A stretch of DNA of 7,917 nucleotides from an uncultured delta proteobacterium (GTDB lineage Bacteria; Myxococcota_A; Polyangia; Polyangiales; Ga0077539): assembly GCA_903885885.1 (NCBI GenBank), contig CAISKJ010001512.1, positions 1 to 7,917 of the forward strand. Direction: 5' to 3'. Below are positions 1-5,402 of the stretch, in pieces. A program made the translations under genes and the position numbers. Positions within the stretch are counted from its first letter, which is position 1; every line of letters starts with the position of its first letter. Below the pieces are notes generated by a model. It was not told the origin of the DNA, ran no database searches, and was given only the letters and a program-made list of their open reading frames with translations.

Positions 1-1
1 G

Positions 2-142
2 CACCGCGGGCGCCGTCGGCGGTGGGCCTTCACGGCCCCCATCGCGACGGTGCAGGTCACCCAGGGGGCGCTCTTCGAAGTGCGCGTGACGGTCACCGCG
101 GTGACGCCCATCGTGACGGCGCGCTTGTACGTGTCGCGCTGA
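2..142 (+). CDS. C-terminal fragment of a probable convergent gene (unknown product)
   Basis: An open plus-strand frame enters from the left edge and stops at TGA 140-142. It gives about 46 residues. After an Arg-rich start (HRGRRRRW) the rest alternates hydrophobic and polar residues (for example ATVQVTQGALFEVRVTVTAV), as in a beta-sheet protein, and ends TARLYVSR. It stops one base before the stop codon of the minus-strand operon, which fits a convergent neighbour. The third-position G/C bias is strong, but it cannot separate this frame from the opposite strand because the two frames share third positions. The alternative is a minus-strand frame from an ATG at 109-111 running off the edge; it has no visible ribosome binding site and a less protein-like composition. 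No family is recognised. Confidence 0.45.
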   Translation, partial: HRGRRRRWAFTAPIATVQVTQGALFEVRVTVTAVTPIVTARLYVSR

Positions 143-143
143 G

Positions 144-572
144 TCAGGCCTCGTCGGGGAGGTCGGCGTCGAGGGCCAGCTCGGCGCGCAGCGTGACGGC
201 GCGGAGGACTTCGAAGTCTTCGCCCTCGACGCAGACCTCGCCGTCGGGCGCGGCGAACACGATGCGACACGCGAGCGCCTGGTCGGGGCCGGGCGCGAGG
301 TCGGGGAGCTCGGCCTCGGGGAAGGTCGCCCGCAGCACGCCGTTGGGGAGCAGCTCGTGCTCGTTGGCGCTGAAGGGCCGGTCGATGACCACGCACTCGA
401 GCTCCGAGGCGTCGAGGGAGTCGCACGCGACGCCGCGGAGCCACACCGAGACCAGCACCGGCGGGTGCGCCGCGAGCGCGCGCGTGCAGGAGCGCCAGCG
501 CACCACGAAGCCCTCGCCGGGCTCGGTGGCGACGAGGCACAGCCAGCGGGGCGGCGCGGGGAGCTCGCTCAT
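144..572 (-). CDS. Acidic 142-aa hypothetical protein, distal gene of the T6SS VgrG operon
   Basis: The product (MSELPAPPRW...) has no family I recognise. Its ATG at 570-572 lies inside the stop of the PAAR-like gene (ATGA overlap). No Shine-Dalgarno sequence is visible, so translation is probably coupled to the gene before it. The frame stays open further upstream, but that extension lies in the PAAR-like and DUF3540 genes and is a shadow. There is no signal peptide and no membrane segment. Hydrophobic stretches alternate with polar ones, suggesting a mainly beta fold. Six cysteines sit at residues 12, 29, 50, 60, 102 and 114. From residue 51 onward there are about 22 Asp/Glu against 5 Arg and no Lys. 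The last position in a VgrG/PAAR operon is where cargo, an immunity protein or an accessory chaperone often sits. No choice among these can be made from sequence. Confidence 0.85.
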   Translation of the reverse strand: MSELPAPPRWLCLVATEPGEGFVVRWRSCTRALAAHPPVLVSVWLRGVACDSLDASELECVVIDRPFSANEHELLPNGVLRATFPEAELPDLAPGPDQALACRIVFAAPDGEVCVEGEDFEVLRAVTLRAELALDADLPDEA

Positions 573-964
573 GGCGCGAGGAGGAGCACGCGCACCTGGC
601 TCGGCACGAGGCGCACGCCGGGGCAGTTGGTGGAGTTCTGGATCGCCACGCTCGTCATGCGGGTGGCGGGCGCGCCGCCCACGAGCACGCTGAAGGCGCC
701 CGTGAGGTGGCGCGCGGGGCCCATGACGATGCCCGACGCGACGCCCATGCACACGCCCGCGTTGTCGCCGTTGGTGAGCGGAATCGTGGTGAGCATGTTG
801 TGGGCGGGCGTGCCCATGAAGAGCACGTTGTAGGCCGCCGGGACGCCCATGGGGCCGGCGGCGATGTTCGGGTACGGGATGGGCACGGGGCCCGCGGGCG
901 TGGGCGTGAGGCACACGTCGGGGAAGCCAATGTCGATTCCCATCATCTGCGAGTTGGCGAGCAT
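569..964 (-). CDS. DUF4150 PAAR-like T6SS spike-tip protein
   Basis: This 131-aa protein matches the DUF4150 (PAAR-like) family. It has the family's opening MLANSQMMGIDIGFPDVCLT, followed by PVPIPYPNIAAGPMG, the conserved TTIPLTNGDNAG and VCMGVASGIVMGP segments, and a late NCPGV. PAAR and PAAR-like proteins form a small cone on the VgrG trimer, sharpen the needle and connect effectors to it. Candidate metal or fold residues are Cys18, His55, Cys72, His86 and Cys114; assigning these as zinc ligands is inference. It has no C-terminal extension, so it is a bare tip without a fused toxin. The start is supported by a GGAG motif (complement of 973-976) 8 bases before the ATG. The gene lies 33 bp after the DUF3540 gene and overlaps the next gene by four bases. 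Confidence 0.93.
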   Translation of the reverse strand: MLANSQMMGIDIGFPDVCLTPTPAGPVPIPYPNIAAGPMGVPAAYNVLFMGTPAHNMLTTIPLTNGDNAGVCMGVASGIVMGPARHLTGAFSVLVGGAPATRMTSVAIQNSTNCPGVRLVPSQVRVLLLAP

Positions 965-997
965 CGTCGGCGCTCCGTGGAGGGGTGAGGGGTGCGA

Positions 998-1663
998 TCA
1001 GCCCAGGTGAATCTGTTCGGCGTCGACCTTGACCAGTTCGTTGGCCGACACGATGGCGGCGTCGGCGTGGAGGCTCAGGTGCTCCTTCGCGCGGTAATCG
1101 ATGTGGTTCGCGCGCAGGTGGTCTGACTCTTCGACGGTGCGGAACGAGCGCCCGAGGCGCTGCGTGAGGCGGCCTACCACCGCGTCGACGGTGGCCGCCA
1201 CGGTGCGCACGCTCTCGGACTCGGCGCGCACGAGGCCCGCGAGGAGCGTGAGCTTCTGGAGCACCACGTTGCCGTCGACGGCGTTCACGTTGAGGCGCCC
1301 CGTGGCGACGCTCACCTCGCGGCCCGCGGCGAGCTCGACGGACTCCTTCGCGGCGACGGTGAAGCGCCCGCCCGGCAGCGCGACGTGCAGGTCGCCGGGG
1401 ACGGTGAGCGTCGCGGGCGCCGCGGCCTCGGCGCGCTCGAGGATGGCGAGCACGTAGCACTCGCCCGTGGGGAGCACCGTGAGGAGCACGGTGTCGTCGA
1501 CGGCGGGCTCGACGAGGCAGCTCACGGCGCGGCGGGCCTCGTAGTCGCCGCTCGCGGCGCGCACGCGCCAGGGCGAGGCCTCGGCGCCGTCGCGTGCGGT
1601 GATGGTGCCCACGGCTTGAAACGGGGGCGGCGTGTCAGACAGCTTGCGCGCGATGCTCAGCAT
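998..1663 (-). CDS. DUF3540 family T6SS-associated protein
   Basis: This 221-aa protein resembles DUF3540 proteins, found beside VgrG, DUF2169 and DUF4150 genes. Residues about 15-76 look like a small beta-barrel (VSCLVEPAVDDTVLLTVLPT, then GECYVLAILER), similar in layout to the OB-fold of phage spike proteins. Residues about 85-135 are short beta-strand repeats (DLHVALPGGRFTVAAKESVE). Residues 140-175 are more helical, and the end (RAKEHLSLHADAAIVSAN) returns to strands, as in a spike-like stalk. The role is not established; an accessory spike or a link to the PAAR-like tip encoded next is inference. The length is usual for the family. A purine-rich AGAGGA (complement of 1675-1680) lies 11 bases before the ATG, slightly far. 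The gaps to its neighbours are 27 and 33 bp. Confidence 0.88.
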   Translation of the reverse strand: MLSIARKLSDTPPPFQAVGTITARDGAEASPWRVRAASGDYEARRAVSCLVEPAVDDTVLLTVLPTGECYVLAILERAEAAAPATLTVPGDLHVALPGGRFTVAAKESVELAAGREVSVATGRLNVNAVDGNVVLQKLTLLAGLVRAESESVRTVAATVDAVVGRLTQRLGRSFRTVEESDHLRANHIDYRAKEHLSLHADAAIVSANELVKVDAEQIHLG

Positions 1664-1690
1664 GGTGCGAGGGGTCCTCTCGGTGAAGCG

Positions 1691-2737
1691 TCAGGGGCGC
1701 CACGTCTCGGCGGCGGCGAGGGGCTCGTCGTCGCCGAGCGCCGCGAGCCGGTTGCCGGAGAAGACCGTGCCCCGGTCTTCGACGCGGTGAAAGCGCGTGC
1801 GCGTGAGCGTCGCGCGGGTGAACTCGGCGTAGGACAGGTCGGCGTAGGAGAAGTCTGCGTACGTGAGGTCGGCGCCGTCGAAGATGGCCCCCGGGCAGCG
1901 CGCCTTCGTAAAGATGCACTGGTCGAGGGCGGCGCCGTCGAGGCGCGTCTCGGCCAGGAGGGCGCCCTGAAAGATCGACTGCGAGAGCGTGGCGCGCGCG
2001 AGGCTGGCGCGCCCGAGGCGGGCGTTGATGAAGAGCGCGCGGGGGCTGGCGGCGCCGTCGAGGCGCGCGCGCGTGAGGTCGGCGTCTTTGAAGTTGCACT
2101 GCGCGAGCGTGGCGTCGCGCAGGTCGGCCTCGGAGAAGTCGCAGCCCATGAGCTGCGTGAGGGTGAAGTCGAGGCCGCGGAGGTCCATCGCCGCGAGGTT
2201 GCACTCGAGGAGGGTGGCCAGGGCGACCTTCGCGCCGGTGAGGGTCACGGTGCGCAGGTCGGTCTTCAAGATCACCGTCTGCTTGAGGTGCGCGTCGGCG
2301 AAGCTCACGCGGTCGATGCCGCACTCGACGAACTGCGTCTTGTCGAGCAGCGCGCCCGCGAAGGACGCGCCCGGCGCGGCCGTCTTGTAGAACGTGGCGA
2401 TGGAGAGGTTGCAGCGCGCGAAGTCGGCCCCGGCCACGCTGCAGGTGAGGTACTTCGTGAGGCCCTGAAAGCTCCCCGCGAGGCGCGCCTCGGGGAGGGC
2501 GCACTCTTGAAACACCACGTGGTGGAGGTTGGCGCCGGTGAGGTCGGCGCCCGCGAAATCGCAGCGGGTGAAGAGCGACTCGCGGAGGTCAGACTGCGCG
2601 AGGCGCGCGCCGCGGAACGACACCTCTTCGAGCATCGCGCCCGAGAGGTCGACGCCCGCGAGGTCGACGCCCGCGAGGTCTTGCCTGCGAATGGTCTCGC
2701 CGTCGCGCAGGGCGCTGAGAAATTCGTCACGTTCCAT
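1691..2737 (-). CDS. Stand-alone pentapeptide-repeat protein (348 aa)
   Basis: After a short N-terminal cap (MERDEFLSALRDGETIRR), residues about 19-315 follow the A(D/N)LXX pentapeptide pattern almost without interruption, for example DLAGVDLAGVDLSGA and GADLTYADFSYADLSYAEF. This predicts a right-handed quadrilateral beta-helix of about 15 coils, 20 residues each. The tail (residues about 318-348) is not repetitive. Cysteines recur on one face every 20 residues (59, 79, 99, 139, 179, 199), with Thr at 119 and 159. The gene starts 11 bp inside the end of the DUF2169 fusion gene, and its cap and first repeats resemble the repeat start of that protein, suggesting duplication. No toxin or enzyme domain is visible. 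The pentapeptide fold alone does not give a function; in this operon it could be an effector scaffold, adaptor part or cargo. A Qnr/MfpA-like gyrase role is not supported. Confidence 0.93.
   Translation of the reverse strand: MERDEFLSALRDGETIRRQDLAGVDLAGVDLSGAMLEEVSFRGARLAQSDLRESLFTRCDFAGADLTGANLHHVVFQECALPEARLAGSFQGLTKYLTCSVAGADFARCNLSIATFYKTAAPGASFAGALLDKTQFVECGIDRVSFADAHLKQTVILKTDLRTVTLTGAKVALATLLECNLAAMDLRGLDFTLTQLMGCDFSEADLRDATLAQCNFKDADLTRARLDGAASPRALFINARLGRASLARATLSQSIFQGALLAETRLDGAALDQCIFTKARCPGAIFDGADLTYADFSYADLSYAEFTRATLTRTRFHRVEDRGTVFSGNRLAALGDDEPLAAAETWRP
2645..2680. repeat. Perfect 15-bp tandem repeat in the pentapeptide gene
   Basis: The unit gaggtcgacgcccgc occurs twice in tandem, followed by a third gaggtc. 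On the minus strand it encodes the DLAGV-DLAGV start of the 348-aa pentapeptide protein. The same unit plus its following gaggtc also occurs at 3627-3647 in the DUF2169 fusion gene. Nucleotide-level identity across one unit indicates recent slippage or strong codon uniformity. Confidence 0.85.
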
Positions 2738-5402
2738 GGGGGGCCTTCGGGAGGATCTTGAGCTCTTCGACGTAGGCGCCGTCGGTGCTGCGCGCGCCCC
2801 CGCGCACCCGCCCGAAGTCGGCGCGGAAGAGGTTTGCGCGCGACAGGTCGGCGCCGTCGATGCGCGCCTTCTGAAAGTTGCCGTAGAGGAACCTCCCCTC
2901 GCGCAGGTCGGCGCCCCCGAGCTCGGCGCGGACGAAGCTCGCCTCGCGCGCGTTGGCCCCCGCGAAGCGCGCCCCGCGGAGCTTCGCCTCGCTGAGGTCG
3001 GTCTTCTCGAGGCTCGCGTCGGCGAACTCGCACGCGCTGAGGTCGCAGCCGCGCAGCGTCGACTCGTCGAGCGTGGCGCCGGTGAAATCCGACCCCGCGA
3101 AGTCGCACTCGGAGACCGCGCGAAAGTTCTTGAGGGTGGCGCCGCGAAACACGCTCCCGCGGGCCTTCACGCCGACGAAGGCCCCGGCGGTCATGTCGGC
3201 GCCGGTGAAGTCTGCGTCGGTGAGCGTCACCTCGACGAAGGTCACCTTGGTGAGCTTCGCGCCCACGAAGCGCGCGCCCGCGAGCGACGTCTTGATCACG
3301 ATGAGCTCGGGGGCTACCACGCCCTCGAGGTTGGTGGGGCCCAGCGTCGCCTCGGTGAGGTCGACGCGCTCGAGGCGCGCGCCGCGCAGGTTGGCCCCGC
3401 GCAGGTCGGCCTTCACGAGCGTGGTGCCCTCGAGGTGCGCGCCGGGGCAGTGGGCGCCCGCGAGCACGGCGCTCCCGAGGTTGGCGTTGGTGAGCACGGC
3501 GTTCGAAAGGTCGGCGCCGGTGAGGTCGGCGCGCGCGAGCACGGCGTCGGTGAGGTCGGCGCCCGCGAGGCGCGCGTTCGTGAGGTTGGCCGACTCGAGC
3601 CAGGCGCCCCGCAGGTCGGCGCCCGTGAGGTCGACGCCCGCGAGGTCGGCGCCGGTGAAGTCTCGCCGCGCGAAGCTCTCGCGCGCGGCCGCGGCGGCCT
3701 CGACGTGCGCCCGCAGCGCCGCCGCCCCCTCGGGCGTGCGGTGCCGCACGGCGGGCTGCATGTGCGCGATGCGCTGGTACATCTGCTGGAGCTGCTGCTC
3801 CTGCGTGAGGAGTCGTTCGAGGAGCGCGGGGTCGTCGAGCTGCGCCTCGAGGTCGGGCACCGGGGCGCCGTCGTTGGCCTCGCGGGCGAGGGTGCGAATG
3901 CGCGCGATGTGGCCCACCGCGGTGAACTTCGGCGGGCCCGCGGCCTCGCGCTCGGCGTCGGCCACGGCCTGGTCGCCGTCGATGCCGATGGAGGCCATCG
4001 CGACCTTGTAGCGCTCGTGCTCCTGGGCCTTCTCGCGCTCCATCTTCTCGGCCTCGGCGGCGCCCTCGGCCTCGGCGGCGTTGATCACCTCGATGAGCTG
4101 TTCGAAGTCTGCGGGCGGCGGCTCGTCGGGCTCGTCGGCCAGCGCCGCGAGCTCGGGGGGAATGGCCTCGGCGGGGTCGATGCCCAGCGCCGCGGCCCGC
4201 TGGCGCGCCTCGTCGAGCTGCTTGCGCAGGCGCGCGCGGGCGTTCTTCTTGAGCCGGTTCTCCATGCGAGAGAGCTCGGCGGCGTCGTCGCGCTCCTCGG
4301 CCTTCACCGCGCTCGAGGCGGGCGGGAGCGCGGGCATGAGGGTGTCGTCGCGCAGGGCCCTCGCGGCCCCACGCTCGCGGTCGAGGCGCAGCGCCAGCTC
4401 CTGCTGGTAGTGCTCGACGGGCCGCGGCTCGCCGAGGCGCTCGCACGCGAGCACGAGGTGCACGATGTCGGCGCCGTCGTCTTCCGACACGGGAATCACA
4501 CCCCTGAAAAGAAGCACCCCCCGCTCGGCATGGGGGAAGAGGTGCACCGTCTCGAGTCGGGTGAGCACCTCGCGGAACACCTCGCTCCCGTCGCGCTGCC
4601 GCTGGGTCACGAAGGCGCGGGTTCGCACGCCCGGGAGCCGCGACTCGATGAGGGGCTTGTCGGGGTGGAGGTTCTCGAGCACGAAGCCCTCGTCGCCCTG
4701 AAAGCTACCGTCGATCTGCTGGTCGTCGGGGGCGGCGTTGAACATCGTCCAGTCGACGTCGGCGGCGAGGCCCGGGAAGAGCGTGTCGAGCCACGCGGCG
4801 TCGTAGGTGCCGGCCTTCGCCATGCGCTGCGGCCAGGTCATGTCGTAGCCCGCGAGGCCCGCGGGCAGGGCCGGGCGATCGTCGGCCGAGCGCAGCGGGC
4901 GGCGCGGGTCTTCGATGTTGGCGATGTACAGAATCTCTCCGCCGCTGGGGTGCGCGACGGGCGCGGCCCCCTTGCCGACCGGGTTCGGCGGGTAGCTCGG
5001 GCCGCCGTACGCGTTGGCCCAGGAGATGGGCATCTCGGTGAAGGGCTCGATGCCCGACATGGCCCCCGAGTCGGGGCGCCAATAGCGGTTTCCGACGGCG
5101 CGCAGGGTCTTGTCGATGGCGCCCAGCTTCACGCGCACGGCCACGGCGGGCTGCGGCGCCCCGTTGCGGGCGTACGCGCGGCCCGTGACGAGCACCTCGC
5201 CGCGGGGCTTGGGCATCGCCAGGTCGAGCGCGCCGCCGGCGAGCTCGCCGGGCACGAACTTCCACAGGGCCACCTCGGGCAGGAGGGCGCCCTGCGGCTC
5301 GAAGGCGAAGTACACGATGGGCGTGATGGCCAGCACGCAGGCGCGGTCGTATTCGAACACGCGCGTGAGCACCGAGACTCGCTGAGGCTTGATGGTCTTC
5401 AT
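2727..5402 (-). CDS. DUF2169 T6SS adaptor-like protein fused to a pentapeptide-repeat domain (891 aa)
   Basis: Residues about 15-325 form a DUF2169 domain, with typical segments such as PISWANAYGGPSYPPNPVGK, the MTWPQR region and GDEGFVLENLHPDKP. DUF2169 proteins are T6SS adaptors or chaperones that help load effectors onto VgrG/PAAR; an Agrobacterium DNase effector is a known case. Residues about 360-575 are charged, Ala/Glu/Arg-rich and probably helical or coiled coil (RMENRLKKNARARLRKQLDE). Residues about 578-865 are pentapeptide repeats (DFTGADLAGVDLTGADLRGA onward), about 14 coils of beta-helix. Cys766 and Cys786 are one coil apart. The chosen ATG (5400-5402) overlaps the vgrG stop as ATGA, and the DUF2169 domain begins at once. 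The frame is open further upstream to 6008, but that part is a shadow of vgrG. No Shine-Dalgarno sequence is visible, which fits translational coupling. The stop lies 11 bp inside the next pentapeptide gene. Confidence 0.94.
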   Translation of the reverse strand: MKTIKPQRVSVLTRVFEYDRACVLAITPIVYFAFEPQGALLPEVALWKFVPGELAGGALDLAMPKPRGEVLVTGRAYARNGAPQPAVAVRVKLGAIDKTLRAVGNRYWRPDSGAMSGIEPFTEMPISWANAYGGPSYPPNPVGKGAAPVAHPSGGEILYIANIEDPRRPLRSADDRPALPAGLAGYDMTWPQRMAKAGTYDAAWLDTLFPGLAADVDWTMFNAAPDDQQIDGSFQGDEGFVLENLHPDKPLIESRLPGVRTRAFVTQRQRDGSEVFREVLTRLETVHLFPHAERGVLLFRGVIPVSEDDGADIVHLVLACERLGEPRPVEHYQQELALRLDRERGAARALRDDTLMPALPPASSAVKAEERDDAAELSRMENRLKKNARARLRKQLDEARQRAAALGIDPAEAIPPELAALADEPDEPPPADFEQLIEVINAAEAEGAAEAEKMEREKAQEHERYKVAMASIGIDGDQAVADAEREAAGPPKFTAVGHIARIRTLAREANDGAPVPDLEAQLDDPALLERLLTQEQQLQQMYQRIAHMQPAVRHRTPEGAAALRAHVEAAAAARESFARRDFTGADLAGVDLTGADLRGAWLESANLTNARLAGADLTDAVLARADLTGADLSNAVLTNANLGSAVLAGAHCPGAHLEGTTLVKADLRGANLRGARLERVDLTEATLGPTNLEGVVAPELIVIKTSLAGARFVGAKLTKVTFVEVTLTDADFTGADMTAGAFVGVKARGSVFRGATLKNFRAVSECDFAGSDFTGATLDESTLRGCDLSACEFADASLEKTDLSEAKLRGARFAGANAREASFVRAELGGADLREGRFLYGNFQKARIDGADLSRANLFRADFGRVRGGARSTDGAYVEELKILPKAPHGT
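2805..3669 (-). repeat. Pentapeptide-coding 15-bp periodic region of the DUF2169 fusion gene
   Basis: The DNA has a 15-base period built around gaggtcggcgcc-like units, densest at 3480-3660. It encodes repeats such as DLTGADLSNAVLTNANL and the quadrilateral beta-helix of residues about 578-865. The same periodicity appears on the opposite strand and produces long spurious open frames there. The boundaries are approximate and follow the protein repeat pattern. Confidence 0.75.

Noticed and set aside
573..1460. Upstream extension of the 142-aa protein's frame.
   Set aside because: It is Arg/His/Pro-rich and lies across the DUF4150 and DUF3540 genes. The composition becomes protein-like only from the ATG at 572.
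1691..2737. Possible Qnr/MfpA-type gyrase-protecting pentapeptide protein.
   Set aside because: Only the generic repeat fold supports it. The context is a T6SS spike operon, and I see no Qnr-type loops or other specific marks.
2645..3669. 15-bp periodic DNA that could be read as a CRISPR array or minisatellite.
   Set aside because: The period equals five codons and encodes pentapeptide repeats in frame; there are no spacers or palindromic repeats.
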